A stretch of 64,000 bases of DNA, from positions 1-64,000 of the forward strand of contig NZ_AQUR01000094.1 in assembly GCF_000372525.1 (NCBI RefSeq), given 5' to 3'. The notes below the pieces were generated by a model. That model was not told the DNA's origin and made no database searches. It was given only the letters and a program-made list of their open reading frames with translations. A program made the translations under genes and the position numbers. This document shows, one piece after another, positions 46,021 through 55,679 of the stretch. The stretch is from Cupriavidus neocaledonicus. Its GTDB lineage: Bacteria; Pseudomonadota; Gammaproteobacteria; Burkholderiales; Burkholderiaceae. How positions within the stretch are numbered: the stretch's first letter is position 1; each line of letters opens with the position of its first letter.

Positions 46021-46440
46021 TCAGACCAGCCGGGTCTCGACGTGGATGTTGCCACGCAGGGCCTTGGAGTACGGGCAGGTCTGGTGCGCGGTATCGACCA
46101 GTGCCTGCGCCAGCTCGCGCTCGATGCCGGGAATGCTGACATTGAGCCGGGCCTGCAGCAGGTAGGCGTCGCCGGCCATGCCCAGGTCGACCTCGGCATC
46201 GACCGACAGGTCCGACGGCAGCTTGACCTGCCGCTTGCCGGCCGCCAGCCCGATCGCGCCGATAAAGCATGCCGACCAGCCCGCCGCCAGCAATTGCTCA
46301 GGGTTGGTGCCGGCGCCGGGAGATCCTGGTCGTGACAGCTGCAGGTCGAGGCGGCCATCGTCGCTGCGCGCCTCGCCATCGCGGCCGCCCGCGGTGATGT
46401 GGACTTTGCCGGTGTACAGCACTTTCTCGATACGGGTCAT
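46021..46440 (-). CDS. ohr: Organic hydroperoxide resistance protein
   Basis: This 139-residue Ohr peroxidase has reactive Cys58 (GWSACFIGAIG) and resolving Cys122 (HQTCPYSKA), and the N-terminal TGKVHITAGGRDG typical of Ohr. It reduces organic and lipid hydroperoxides using a lipoyl-based reductant. Only 62 bp separate it from the upstream repeat protein in the same direction. No OhrR gene is adjacent. Confidence 0.92.
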   Translation of the reverse strand: MTRIEKVLYTGKVHITAGGRDGEARSDDGRLDLQLSRPGSPGAGTNPEQLLAAGWSACFIGAIGLAAGKRQVKLPSDLSVDAEVDLGMAGDAYLLQARLNVSIPGIERELAQALVDTAHQTCPYSKALRGNIHVETRLV

Positions 46441-46502
46441 GTCTGGTTCCTGTTGGGTAGTGTTGGGGGAAGGAAGCGGGCCGGCGGGCCGGCCGGCACG
46501 GC

Positions 46503-46853
46503 TCAGGCGTAGGCGCCGTCGAGATACGGATCGAGGCTGCGCGCCGGGTCCGCCGACACGCCGCTGCGGTCGAGCCCGGCCACGGAGCGGGCGCCGTCGG
46601 TATAGGGGTCGACGTTGCGCGCACCGTCGCTGAACGGGTCGACGCTGCGGGCGCCGTCGCTGTACGGGCTGCGCGGCTCCTGGACCGAGCGCGCGCCTGC
46701 GCTGTACGGGTCGCGGGCGTCCACCGCACTACGGGCACCGTCGGTGAACGGGTCGCGGGCGCCGGCGGCGGAGAAGCTGGCGGCCTGGGCGCCTGCGGCG
46801 GCGGCAGCCAGGGCCAGGGCGAGGACAAAGCGGCGGGCGATTTGGGTAGTCAT
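46503..46853 (-). CDS. Secreted protein with DP[FY]xDGARS repeats
   Basis: This 116-residue protein has a signal peptide (RRFVLALALAAAAAGAQA, cleavage before ASFSAAG). The mature part is almost wholly made of seven or so degenerate repeats around DPFTDGARS: DPYSAGARS, SPYSDGARS, DPFSDGARN, DPYTDGARS, DPARSLDPYLDGAYA. It has no cysteine and is rich in Asp, Ser and Arg. It would be periplasmic or released. No function is known to me. It precedes ohr by 62 bp, so a stress link is possible. The ATG at 46853 is set by the signal peptide and AAGGAAACC. Confidence 0.78.
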   Translation of the reverse strand: MTTQIARRFVLALALAAAAAGAQAASFSAAGARDPFTDGARSAVDARDPYSAGARSVQEPRSPYSDGARSVDPFSDGARNVDPYTDGARSVAGLDRSGVSADPARSLDPYLDGAYA

Positions 46854-47061
46854 GATCGGTTTCCTTAAGTTCACGTTGAGAGTTGAGCGGGCCGGCTTTC
46901 GCTTTCGGGGTATCCGACGCCGCGGCCACGGAACGTATTTAAGGTGACCGGTGTATCGGCCATGTAGCCAATGCGGGCCGCATTTGTCAGCCGCCGTGTC
47001 GCAGCCGAAGCCGGATACAAAGCGGTACAAAGTGGCGGCTAACGCGCAGGGATCGCGCCGG

Positions 47062-48027
47062 CTAACTTGCCGCTGTGCCCTGCCCTGACTCCAGCCCCAG
47101 GCGCGCGGCCTCTTCGCGCAGGCTGCGCACGAACGCATGCACGACCTCGCCCGCGCCACCCTGGCGCCATACCACGCCCACCGGCCCGAACGACTCGGCA
47201 TCTGCCACCGGAAGCACCCGCAGCAGGCCCAGCGCTTCGAGGTGGCGCGCCATCGCGCCGGAACAGACGCCGATGTAGTCGGTGCCGCGCAACACCGCTT
47301 CCAGCGTCAGCACGGAACCGGTTTCCACGCGCGGCTGCAGCCCGGCCGCGCCGCGCTCCAGCAGCACGGTGTCGAGCCGGGTCCGCATCAAGGTCTCGCG
47401 CGGCGGCATCACCCACGGAAAGGCGAACAGGTCGCGCCAGGCAATGCGCTGGCGTCCGGCCAGCGGATGATGCCGTGCCACCACCACGCCGATGCCATCC
47501 TCGAACAGCACCTCGTGCGCCAGATGCGGGCCATAGGCGCGCGCGTCGATGGAGCCGACGATGAGGTCGTAGTCGCGCCGTTCGAGCCGCTCCAGCAAGG
47601 TGTTGAAGACGCCCTCCGTGACCTCGATCTGCACGTTGGGCTGCACCTGCTGGAAGCTGACGATGGCGCGCGGCACCAGGTGCGCCACGCCGGCAAAGAC
47701 ACTGCCCACATGCAGCCGCGCCACCGCGCCCTTGGCAATCGAAGCCAGTTCTTCATGCGCGCGCGACACCTCGCCCAGCACGCGCAGCGCCAGCTTGCGC
47801 ACCGCGTCGCCGGCGGGCGTGAGCTGCAGCCGCCGCCCGCGCACCAGCAGCCGCGCGCCGGCGAGCGCTTCCATCTCGCCCAGCCAGTGCGACATCGCCG
47901 ATTGCGTCATGTGCAGCCGCTGCGCCGCCGCGGACAGGGTCCCGGCGTCCAGCAGGATCAGGAAGGATTCGAGATGCCGCATGCGCAGCCGGCGCGCCCA
48001 AGCCACGCTATCCGCAGGATCAGTCAT
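47062..48027 (-). CDS. LysR-family regulator
   Basis: This 321-residue protein has the winged helix LILLDAGTLSAAAQRLHMTQSAMSHWLGEMEALAG (from about residue 23) and an effector domain of the GbpR/CbbR-like type (VGSVFAGVAHLVPRAIVSF). It is divergent from the Bug and gamma-glutamyltransferase genes at 48149-50801, which are its likely targets. The 121-bp region between them contains AT-rich TATTTACTAATACATC, a plausible binding site. Confidence 0.9.
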   Translation of the reverse strand: MTDPADSVAWARRLRMRHLESFLILLDAGTLSAAAQRLHMTQSAMSHWLGEMEALAGARLLVRGRRLQLTPAGDAVRKLALRVLGEVSRAHEELASIAKGAVARLHVGSVFAGVAHLVPRAIVSFQQVQPNVQIEVTEGVFNTLLERLERRDYDLIVGSIDARAYGPHLAHEVLFEDGIGVVVARHHPLAGRQRIAWRDLFAFPWVMPPRETLMRTRLDTVLLERGAAGLQPRVETGSVLTLEAVLRGTDYIGVCSGAMARHLEALGLLRVLPVADAESFGPVGVVWRQGGAGEVVHAFVRSLREEAARLGLESGQGTAAS

Positions 48028-48148
48028 GAGTATTTACTAATACATCTATCGGAACAATTCACTGGCGCTCATGGTAAGCCAATTCAATAATGCGCAGGAG
48101 TTCTCGGGCCTTCTCAGCTTCCTCACATTGTTCTCAGGCTTTCTACCT

Positions 48149-49132
48149 ATGAAGAAACTCTCAGTTGTTTCGCACCTGGTCGTGACGGCAATCGGCCTGG
48201 GCCTGGCTGTGCCCGCATGGAGCTGCGGCGAGGCGGGCTCGAACCGGCCCATCCGCCTGGTGGTTTCCCAGCAAGCCGGCGGCAGCACCGACACCATCGC
48301 GCGCATGTGGGCCGAGCATGCCGGCAAGGAACTCGGCACCACGGTGGTGGTGGAGAACAAGCCCGGCGCCGGCGGCGTCATCGCCGCCAAGTCGGTGCTG
48401 GCGCAACCGGCGGACGGCTGCACGCTGTTCCTCGCGGGTGTGTCGCAGATGGTGCTGAACAAGTTCGCCTACGCGCCGCTGGCCTATTCGCCCGAGAAGG
48501 ATTTCACGCCGGTCGCGACCCTGACCAATGTGCCGTTCGTGCTGGTCGCCAACCCGCAGACCGGCCTGCGCACGCTGGACAACCTCGGCGAAGCGGCGCG
48601 GGCCAGACCCGGCGCAATCAATTTCGCCTCGTCGGGACTGGGTAATTCGACCCATCTGGTAGTCGAGATGCTGCTCAAGCAGCGCGGCCTGCGCATGACC
48701 CACGTTCCCTACAAGGGTGAGCCCGATGGCGTGATCGCCACGGTTTCGGGCGAAACGCAGGTGATGGCGCCGGTGCTCAGCACCGCGTTGCCGCAGATCC
48801 GCGCCGGCAAGCTGGTGCCGCTGATGGTGTTTGCCGCGAAACGCGTGCCGGACCTTCCCGACGTGCCGGCGGCGCCGGAAATCGGGCTGAAGGGCTTCGA
48901 GGACATCGGCTGGTCGGGCATTGCCGCCAAGGCCGGCACGCCCGCGGAACCGATCCGGCGCATGCATGCGGCCACGCAGAAGTTCCTGTCGGATCCGGTG
49001 GTGGTGGACAAGCTGCGCGCGATGCAGGTCACGCCGATGCCCGGCCCGGTCGGCAAGCTGGCCGAGCTGACCGCGCGCGACACGGTCAAGTGGAAGGACG
49101 CCATTGGCGACCTGAACCTGCGCGCCAACTGA
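48149..49132 (+). CDS. Bug-family periplasmic binding protein
   Basis: This 327-residue tripartite tricarboxylate transporter receptor has a signal peptide (MKKLSVVSHLVVTAIGLGLA, then VPAWSCGEAG). The Bug core contains RPIRLVVSQQAGGSTD, VENKPGAGG and VPYKGEPDG. It replaces the usual PGG loop by QAGG. It is followed 31 bp later by a gamma-glutamyltransferase, so a glutamyl compound or other carboxylate may be the ligand. Membrane subunits are not nearby. Confidence 0.88.
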   Translation: MKKLSVVSHLVVTAIGLGLAVPAWSCGEAGSNRPIRLVVSQQAGGSTDTIARMWAEHAGKELGTTVVVENKPGAGGVIAAKSVLAQPADGCTLFLAGVSQMVLNKFAYAPLAYSPEKDFTPVATLTNVPFVLVANPQTGLRTLDNLGEAARARPGAINFASSGLGNSTHLVVEMLLKQRGLRMTHVPYKGEPDGVIATVSGETQVMAPVLSTALPQIRAGKLVPLMVFAAKRVPDLPDVPAAPEIGLKGFEDIGWSGIAAKAGTPAEPIRRMHAATQKFLSDPVVVDKLRAMQVTPMPGPVGKLAELTARDTVKWKDAIGDLNLRAN

Positions 49133-49163
49133 AGCCCATCCGACACCTGGTCCCGAGGTCACA

Positions 49164-50801
49164 ATGAAAAAAGGCATGGTCGTCTGCCCGCAGCCCGAAG
49201 CGGCGGAAGCAGGCATCGAAATCCTGCGGGCCGGCGGCAATGCGGCGGACGCCGCGGTTGCCTGCGCGTTTGCCCAGACCGTGGTCGATCCGCTGATGTG
49301 CGGCATCGCCGGGTTCGGCACCGCGGCGGTGTATATGCCGTCGCGCCAGGCGCACGAGTACATCGACTTCCACGCCACCGCGCCGGCGCGCGCCACGCCC
49401 GACATGTGGGCCGACAAGCTGGAAGGCGAGGCCCGCGACGGCTTCGGCTTCTTCGTCAGGGACCGGCTCAACGACATCGGCTACCAGTCGGTCGCCACGC
49501 CGGGCACGCTGCGCGGGCTGGAGGCGATTCACCGTAGCTACGGCAGGCTGCCCTGGCGGGAAGTGATCGCGCCGGCGATCCGCTGGGCGCGCGACGGCTA
49601 TTTCGTGCGGCCGGGGATGTATGCGTTCTGGATCGACGAAGGCACGCTGGGCCGCGCCAGCAACCGCGAACGCCTGGCGTACAGCGCCGATGGCCGGCGC
49701 CTCTATTGCCGCGAAGACGGCTCGCCCAAGACCATCGGCACGCCGCTGCGCAATCCCGACTTTGCCGACACGCTCGAGCAGATCGCGCGCGAGGGCGCGG
49801 ACGCGTTCTATCTGCACGATCTCGCCGCGCGCATCGTCGCCGACATGGAGGCCAACGGCGGGCTGCTGTCGCGCACGGACCTGGCGGGCTACCGGCTCGA
49901 GCGCACCGCGCCGCTGGCCGGCACCTATCGCGACCGCACCATCACTACCAACCGGCCGCCGGGCGGCGGCGTGATGCTGATCCAGATGCTGAATATCCTC
50001 GAGCACTTCGACCTGGCGCGGATCGGCCACAACACGCCGGAATATCTGCGCATCGTCTGCGAGGCGATGAAGGCGGCCACGCGCGACAAGGACCTGCACG
50101 TCGGCGACCCGGCCTTTGTCGAGGTGCCGCTGGCGCGCTTGCTCGACAAGGGCTATGCCAGCGAGCTGGCCGCGCGCATCGTCGCCGGCGACAAGGTCGA
50201 CATCGCCCGCGTCAATCCCGGCCACGTGGTGCCGCGCGATACCACGCACCTGTCGGTGGTCGATGGCGAGGGCAACTGCATTGCGCTGACGCATTCGCTG
50301 GCGATGCCGTCCGGGGTGATGACGCCGGGGCTGGGCTTTCTGCACAACGGCTGCATGGGCGTATTCGATCCGCGCCCGGGTCGCGCCGGCAGTATCGCGC
50401 CGGGCAAGCGGCGCTTCACTTCGTCCTGTCCTTCGATCGTGTTCCGCGACGGCGAGCCGGAGATCGTGCTGGGCGCGCCGGGCGGCACCCAGATCGCCAT
50501 GGGCGTGCTGCAGGCCATCCTGAACGTGGTGGATTTCGGCATGGCGATGCAGCCGGCCGTCTCGGCGCCGCGCTTTTCCTCGACCAGCAATGCCATCGAC
50601 GTGTGCAACCGGATTCCGCGCTATCTGACCGCGCAACTGGAAGCGCAGGGCTATGAGGTGATTCGCAATCCGTACAACTACACGATCGCGTGGGTGCATG
50701 CGATCCGGCTGGCGAACGGGCAACTCGATGGCGGCGCGGACCCCGGGCGGGACGGGGTGGCGCTGGAGACGGAGATCGCCTGTGTGAGGAACCGGAAATA
50801 G
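49164..50801 (+). CDS. Gamma-glutamyltransferase family protein
   Basis: This 545-residue Ntn-hydrolase has the autocleavage site DTTHLSVVDGEGN, with Thr360 as the new N-terminal nucleophile of the small subunit. Large-subunit blocks GGNAADAAVACAFAQTVVDP and NRPPGGGVMLIQML are present. There is no signal peptide, so unlike classical GGT it is cytoplasmic. That favours hydrolysis or transfer on an imported gamma-glutamyl compound or a related amide. It is transcribed with the Bug gene. The lower-GC island begins just after its stop. Confidence 0.87.
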   Translation: MKKGMVVCPQPEAAEAGIEILRAGGNAADAAVACAFAQTVVDPLMCGIAGFGTAAVYMPSRQAHEYIDFHATAPARATPDMWADKLEGEARDGFGFFVRDRLNDIGYQSVATPGTLRGLEAIHRSYGRLPWREVIAPAIRWARDGYFVRPGMYAFWIDEGTLGRASNRERLAYSADGRRLYCREDGSPKTIGTPLRNPDFADTLEQIAREGADAFYLHDLAARIVADMEANGGLLSRTDLAGYRLERTAPLAGTYRDRTITTNRPPGGGVMLIQMLNILEHFDLARIGHNTPEYLRIVCEAMKAATRDKDLHVGDPAFVEVPLARLLDKGYASELAARIVAGDKVDIARVNPGHVVPRDTTHLSVVDGEGNCIALTHSLAMPSGVMTPGLGFLHNGCMGVFDPRPGRAGSIAPGKRRFTSSCPSIVFRDGEPEIVLGAPGGTQIAMGVLQAILNVVDFGMAMQPAVSAPRFSSTSNAIDVCNRIPRYLTAQLEAQGYEVIRNPYNYTIAWVHAIRLANGQLDGGADPGRDGVALETEIACVRNRK

Positions 50802-50864
50802 ATGGACTGAGTGTTCTTAAAAGGCTTAACAGCTAATTCCGTCGCCGCTGGGCCGACGTTAGAA

Positions 50865-50919
50865 CCGGAATTAATTGGACTGCAGTGAAAAGAAGCGCGA
50901 ATTGGCTGGACTGCAATGC
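50865..50919 (+). repeat. Left-end repeats of the island
   Basis: Two copies, CCGGAATTAATTGGACTGCA... (50865-50887) and GCGAATTGGCTGGACTGCAA... (50897-50919), start 32 bp apart. Just outside, 50829-50841 reads CAGCTAATTCCG, in the orientation of the right-end repeats. Confidence 0.6.
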
Positions 50920-50964
50920 AGGCGCGTTTTGCGCACTTCTCGTTGCAAAGATTTAAACCGGTTG

Positions 50965-51453
50965 TCAGTGGCTCTTGCCGACAAGAGCCATCCGGTCATC
51001 CGCAAAACGGTCACTCGTCACAGCGCTTTCACAATGGGTCGCCGTTTCATCTTCAACCGCCCTAAAACCCAGTCGAGAATAGAAGACAGCGGCGGCTTCA
51101 GTATCAGTTGACAGCCGGACTTGGCGGAAATGTAGCGATGCATTGCGAAGAAGCTCAAGAACGAGGGCCTCACCTATTCCGCGACGCCGAAAGTCCTTTG
51201 CTACATAGAGACGGCGCAGGCGCCCTGTAATGCCGTCCATGATGTACGGGTCAACGTTCAAACCTCCGATTCCTACGAGGTTTCCTTTGTCAGTGACCTC
51301 GAGGAGACGCTCGCCCGGCTTGTTGAACCTATTGCTGCCACCGCGCCACTCGTCGATCAAACGCCCAACAAAGTTGAACCCTTGCGCTGAAGCCTCACGC
51401 TCCAGATCAGCCATCTGCGGCGGAAGAACTGTCAACTGATTGATCGAGAACAT
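50965..51453 (-). CDS. GNAT-family N-acetyltransferase
   Basis: This 162-residue GNAT protein has motif A RRLYVAKDFRRRGIGEALVLELL and the late AAAVFYSRLGFRAV. It transfers an acetyl group from acetyl-CoA to a small amine; substrate unknown. The ATG at 51453 is selected because upstream codons are unrelated. Composition is less GC-rich than in the flanking chromosome. It is not co-transcribed with any obvious partner; 295 bp of gene-free sequence with an inverted repeat CGGTCAT/ATGACCG (about 51614-51645) separates it from the hydrolase gene. Confidence 0.87.
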   Translation of the reverse strand: MFSINQLTVLPPQMADLEREASAQGFNFVGRLIDEWRGGSNRFNKPGERLLEVTDKGNLVGIGGLNVDPYIMDGITGRLRRLYVAKDFRRRGIGEALVLELLRNASLHFRQVRLSTDTEAAAVFYSRLGFRAVEDETATHCESAVTSDRFADDRMALVGKSH

Positions 51454-51748
51454 TTTGGATTTTCGCAGAGGGCAGGACGCAATGTTAGCGATTTGACGGT
51501 CCGCTTTCCAGCAATTCGCCTGACGTGGACGAACGGCAGCAACTGGCCGAACTCCGAGTCTGCCCGTCCCGCCCACGGGTGCGCTAGGTAAGGGGCAGCT
51601 ACCGACCCGACTCGGTCATTCGCGGACCGATTCCCGGATGACCGAAGTACTGTCGAACCGGCCGGTCGAGGTCATGGCCGGATAACGGCCATACCACACC
51701 CATACTCTAACGGGAGGGGCCACGCCTTCCTTCAGAGAGCCGAGCTGA

Positions 51749-52564
51749 TCATCGTTCGTGCTTGGCAATGAAGACCTCAACTATGTCGTGCAGTAGTTCA
51801 GGCTTTTCTAGGAAGATGAAGTGACCACCGTCCAGGATCGTAAATTGTGCTTGCGGAATCCGCTCTGCAAGCTCGGCAGAGAAGTAAGGCGGGGCGCAGA
51901 AATCGCGCTGGCCCACCAGCACCAGCGTCGGCGTCGCGATGGAAGGAAGTTCATCGAAGGCGTCGTGCCCCACGATCATGTCGATCCGGGCAAAGCTAAT
52001 TTCTCGTTCGAAAGTGCCAGCCGCTGTAGCGTTCACCCATGCTTGAACCTTTTCCGGATGTTCGCGAATAAATTTCGGATCGAAGAGGAATAGTGCGTTG
52101 GCCTCGGTTGACGCGCGTAGGCCGGAATCGGTCAACATGCGTCGCCGCATGTCGAACTGACGACGGTAGAACGCGTCCGCGCGGGCAATCGAAGAGACAA
52201 TGGTTGCACAGCGTAGAAGTTCGCGGTGTTGGATCGCCAGCAATTGCGCGATGGCACCCCCAGTCGAAGAACCGACCACGTGGACCGGCCCGCATCCGAC
52301 TGCCTCGATGACCCGCGCCATATCCCGCGCGTGTTGTGAAATCGTCATGTCGCGCGCGGTGTGCTCGGACGCGCCGGTGCCGCGGTGGTCAGGGACGATT
52401 ACTTGGTGATGCTCGGCAAACAATTCGATTTGGGGGCCCCACGACGCGCCGATCCCCGCAAGGCCCGCCAGAAGAAGCACAGGCGAACCTTGGCCCTTGA
52501 CCTCGTAGTGGATTGAAACACCGTCGGACGTTACGTTTGGCACTTTGCTTCTCCGTTTCAGCAT
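51749..52564 (-). CDS. Alpha/beta hydrolase (PcaD-like)
   Basis: This 271-residue hydrolase has nucleophile Ser in VVGSSTGGAIAQ, Asp in LVGQRDFCAPP and His in ILDGGHFIFLE. DHRGTGASEH near residue 58 is the usual oxyanion/turn region. It resembles 3-oxoadipate enol-lactonases and related esterases, but the actual substrate is open. The ATG at 52564 is the first in-frame start, though the first eight residues (MLKRRSKV) are unconserved. It is an island gene with lower GC. Confidence 0.85.
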   Translation of the reverse strand: MLKRRSKVPNVTSDGVSIHYEVKGQGSPVLLLAGLAGIGASWGPQIELFAEHHQVIVPDHRGTGASEHTARDMTISQHARDMARVIEAVGCGPVHVVGSSTGGAIAQLLAIQHRELLRCATIVSSIARADAFYRRQFDMRRRMLTDSGLRASTEANALFLFDPKFIREHPEKVQAWVNATAAGTFEREISFARIDMIVGHDAFDELPSIATPTLVLVGQRDFCAPPYFSAELAERIPQAQFTILDGGHFIFLEKPELLHDIVEVFIAKHER

Positions 52565-52999
52565 GAGGCGAATGAGAAGGCGAGCGCGTCGTCGGGCGCT
52601 GCGTTTTTTTAATATTAGCCTTGGAAAAGCAGCACCTACACCTTAGCCGAAGCCGTGATGCTCGAAGGTTGCAACGCCGCGTGCGGCGCGCCATTCTGCC
52701 TGACCTCGTATGTCACCTTCGGCAAGTCGCCAGTCGTAGCTCAGTCGGACCGCTCTCCGTGCGTGGGTCGACGCTCGAATGACTGCGATCTCGCGACATG
52801 CAATGGCGGGAACTGTCCGGTCCCGGCCTTCGGCATCTTCTGTTGCGAGCGGCCTGGCGCCAGAGACGCTTCTCGACCCTTCTCGAACGATGGATCGAAC
52901 GGGGGGACCGCTTATGGTCCGGCAGCGGTCATTTGACGGTGAGGGCGTGACCTTCGTAAGGGCTCGCAACCGGCTCTGGAGCAGGTGCCAGTGACTGCT
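52565..52999. other. Gene-free stretch in the island
   Basis: 435 bp between the hydrolase start and the transporter stop. Short overlapping ORFs in several frames show no domain, signal peptide or ribosome site. A small hairpin CGCCGCGTGCGGCG lies near 52675. It probably contains the hydrolase promoter; nothing firmer can be said. Confidence 0.5.
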
Positions 53000-53989
53000 T
53001 CAACCGGCGAGTAGCCTGCCACTCAGAAGCATGTGAAGCGTTCTGACGAGGAGAACCACGATGGCGATGCTCAGCATGGCGAGGAGGATGATCGCAATCA
53101 GCGCCACGGGCCAGGCCTGGACGAACATCGAGTATTTCAGCGCGGCACTCGCGAGGGCGGCCATTGGAAAGCTGATGGCCCACCAACCGGAAGCGAACGG
53201 AATTCCCTTGCGAAATACTTTGGGCGCCAGCGTCAGGAAAAGAAAGAGACCGAAGTAGAACAGCAACCCGGAGAATGTGTCGACACGCTGCGTAAAGTTG
53301 GTGTAGGCGAGAAAGCCCACTTCGAACGGCGCCATCATGATCAACAGCGAAGGAACCATGCCGGCAGGCAGGGGCTCGTGATGGATCATTCGCGACATGA
53401 TGATCGTAAAGAACAAAAGGGCAATCATCGTCCCAACGGCCAGTGCGAACATGTTGACTTCATGGGCCCACGGCATTGGCATGGTGCCGCCGGCAACCGC
53501 GATATCCAGTGTGGCGACCCCCGGAATAAACCAGGCAGGAACCGCATGCCCGGCGTCGATCTTGCCCTGCAGCAGCCGGCTTGCAATCGTGAAACTGAGC
53601 GCGATCGTCGCAACGGTCCCCACCGTCCAAATCGCTGCGGCGAGCGGCTGGCTCAGTTGTGCAACGACCGAAGAGAGCAGCAGGACAGCAATCGTGATAG
53701 TGCCAAAGAAGTTACCCGCGACCGGATGCCGAAACTCTGCGACGACCGCTTCCGGATGCTTCAATGCCTTGACAAGATAGCTCGCGCTAAGCACCAGGAA
53801 CACGATAACGGCAAGCATCCCGGCTGCCGCGGATATCAGCGGAGTGACGCCGAATTGCTGGCTGGCCTGGCGCCATGCGATCGAGAGTCCGGCAATGCCC
53901 ATGACCGACGCGAACAGGTTGACGGGTAAATGTCTAAGGGAAGCGTTGCGTTGCAAAGCCTGCGGTTGGGCATTCGAAAGTGTCGACAC
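53000..53989 (-). CDS. TDT-family transporter (TehA/SLAC1-like)
   Basis: This 329-residue protein of the tellurite-resistance/dicarboxylate transporter family has about ten hydrophobic segments. It starts with LRHLPVNLFASVMGIAGLSIAW and contains PAWFIPGVATLDIAVAG, APFEVGFLAYTNF and FASGWWAISFPMAALASA. Such proteins move anions (chloride, organic acids, sulfite) across the inner membrane. The GTG at 53989 is favoured because TGGAGAA lies 8 bp before it; earlier ATGs (54016, 54070) lack a ribosome site and approach the divergent LysR gene. It is probably controlled by that LysR. Confidence 0.85.
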   Translation of the reverse strand: MSTLSNAQPQALQRNASLRHLPVNLFASVMGIAGLSIAWRQASQQFGVTPLISAAAGMLAVIVFLVLSASYLVKALKHPEAVVAEFRHPVAGNFFGTITIAVLLLSSVVAQLSQPLAAAIWTVGTVATIALSFTIASRLLQGKIDAGHAVPAWFIPGVATLDIAVAGGTMPMPWAHEVNMFALAVGTMIALLFFTIIMSRMIHHEPLPAGMVPSLLIMMAPFEVGFLAYTNFTQRVDTFSGLLFYFGLFLFLTLAPKVFRKGIPFASGWWAISFPMAALASAALKYSMFVQAWPVALIAIILLAMLSIAIVVLLVRTLHMLLSGRLLAG

Positions 53990-54102
53990 AGCACATTCTC
54001 CAGATGCTCGACGCATTCGCCGAGGACGTCCGGATGTTAAGTGGTTCCAGGAAGAAAGATAATCCAGCATGATTGGGAATCATCCTCTCAAAAAATGAGA
54101 AC

Positions 54103-55011
54103 ATGACCGATCGTTTCGAATCCATGTCGATCCTGGTGGCCGTGGTCGATGCAGGGAGTCTTTCCGCGGCTGCCCGCAAGCTGGAGATTCCGCTTGCGAC
54201 GGTCAGCCGCAAGGTCGCAGAACTGGAGTCGCACCTGAAAACCCGACTCCTGCATCGCTCCACCCGACAACTTGCCCTGACCGAAGCCGGACAATCCTAT
54301 GTCGCCGCATGCCGGCGCATTCTGGAAGAAGTGGGAGAGGCCGAGCGTGCTGCGTCGGGGGAATACGCGGTCCCTAAAGGGGAGCTTGTCATGACTGCGC
54401 CCATTGTCTTCGGACGCTTGCATCTGTTGCCGGTGGTCGCGGAGTTCCTCAAGACTTACCCCGACATCGATGTGCGGATGGTGCTGACCGATCGCGTGAT
54501 GCATCTCCTTGAAGAGCAAATCGACGTCGCAGTGCGGATCGCTGAACTGCCCGACAGCAGTTTCATCGCGACGCGGATTGGCACAACGCGTCGGGTGGTT
54601 TGCGCCAGCCCAGCTTACTTCGCGGAACATGGCACGCCGACGAACCCCCTTGAGCTCACCGGCCATGCATGCATCACCATGGAACAGATTGCATCCAGGC
54701 AAGTGTGGACCTTCGGGGGTGGCAAGGCGGAGGTGGAGGTGCCGATCCGCTCGCGGCTTGTCGTGAGCACTGCAGAAGCCGCAATCGAAGCGGCCGTGGC
54801 CGGGGTCGGTCTCACTCGCGTGCTGTCCTACCAGATCGCGGACGCGATGCGTGCCGGTGCGGTCAGGACCGCGCTCGAAGCGTTCGAGCCGGCACCATGG
54901 CCCGTCAGCCTTGTTCACCCTGGACAGGGAATCCTGCCGCTGAAGTTGCGCGCTTTTCTGGATTTCGCCGGGCCGCGATTGAAGGCTCGGCTGGAGGAGC
55001 TGGGCGTCTAG
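54103..55011 (+). CDS. LysR-family regulator
   Basis: This 302-residue protein has the winged helix LVAVVDAGSLSAAARKLEIPLATVSRKVAELESHLK (from about residue 11) and a CrgA-like effector domain (PIVFGRLHLLPVVAEF, IAELPDSSFIATRIG). It is divergent from the TDT transporter gene, the likely target. The ATG at 54103 is preferred over 54073, whose extra residues are unconserved. It is the last intact gene of the island. Confidence 0.9.
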   Translation: MTDRFESMSILVAVVDAGSLSAAARKLEIPLATVSRKVAELESHLKTRLLHRSTRQLALTEAGQSYVAACRRILEEVGEAERAASGEYAVPKGELVMTAPIVFGRLHLLPVVAEFLKTYPDIDVRMVLTDRVMHLLEEQIDVAVRIAELPDSSFIATRIGTTRRVVCASPAYFAEHGTPTNPLELTGHACITMEQIASRQVWTFGGGKAEVEVPIRSRLVVSTAEAAIEAAVAGVGLTRVLSYQIADAMRAGAVRTALEAFEPAPWPVSLVHPGQGILPLKLRAFLDFAGPRLKARLEELGV

Positions 55012-55679
55012 TGGTCTTATGCTTTGAGGCCTCCAGACATCTAAGCCACTGCTTCGGGCACGCCGAGCCGGGGCACGCACCGCCTTCACGAAAGCCGACA
55101 TTGCACTCCTTGCAAGCGGCAGGGCCGATTCATCTTTCCGCTTGCCAATAGAACGCATGGTCCAGCTTCGCTCGCGGGCCGATACAGTCTTTCCTTGATT
55201 GACACTTGAATGGTCGAAACCGGGCCGCATTCGGCCAGTGGCCCGCCATTGGCCGAATGCCCGAAACTGGCCGGTTGCCGACGCTGGAGGCGGTCAGACT
55301 GTCTCGGTCGCGACGGCTGGCCAAGTGTGGTAGCCCGTGGTGCAGGCCTTTATATTGACCGTGGGACGCCTGCTGCCATATCGGAATGCCGTCGTCGAAA
55401 CTATCGAACCACTCCCGGATCGCGTCGGCCATAACGCTTGGATCGCACGTGTCGGCGTTCGGAACGCATGGCCGAATGAGATCGACGCCAAAGAGTCGTT
55501 CCGCCCGAGGCCGCCAGGCGTCGCGGTTGCGGGCGACGATAGTGAGGGTCGTGGATCGGGACGTAACGCATGGTGAAGGCACGTAATGGAGTCACGTATT
55601 GAGGGCCGCCTCGCCGCCTTCTTGAGCCACGCCCAGTGAGCAAATCGACCTACGGATCATGGCTCAGCGTCGGCGAGAT
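55012..55679. other. Gene-free right part of the island
   Basis: No ORF here has a recognisable domain or ribosome site. An inverted repeat with 12-bp arms (CATTCGGCCAGT at 55228-55239, ATTGGCCGAATG at 55248-55259, one mismatch) is present. The sequence looks like decayed DNA between the LysR gene and the right-end repeats. Confidence 0.5.

Noticed and set aside
49086..50723. 545-codon open frame antisense to the gamma-glutamyltransferase gene
   Set aside because: Same length as the real gene on the other strand and no domain of its own.
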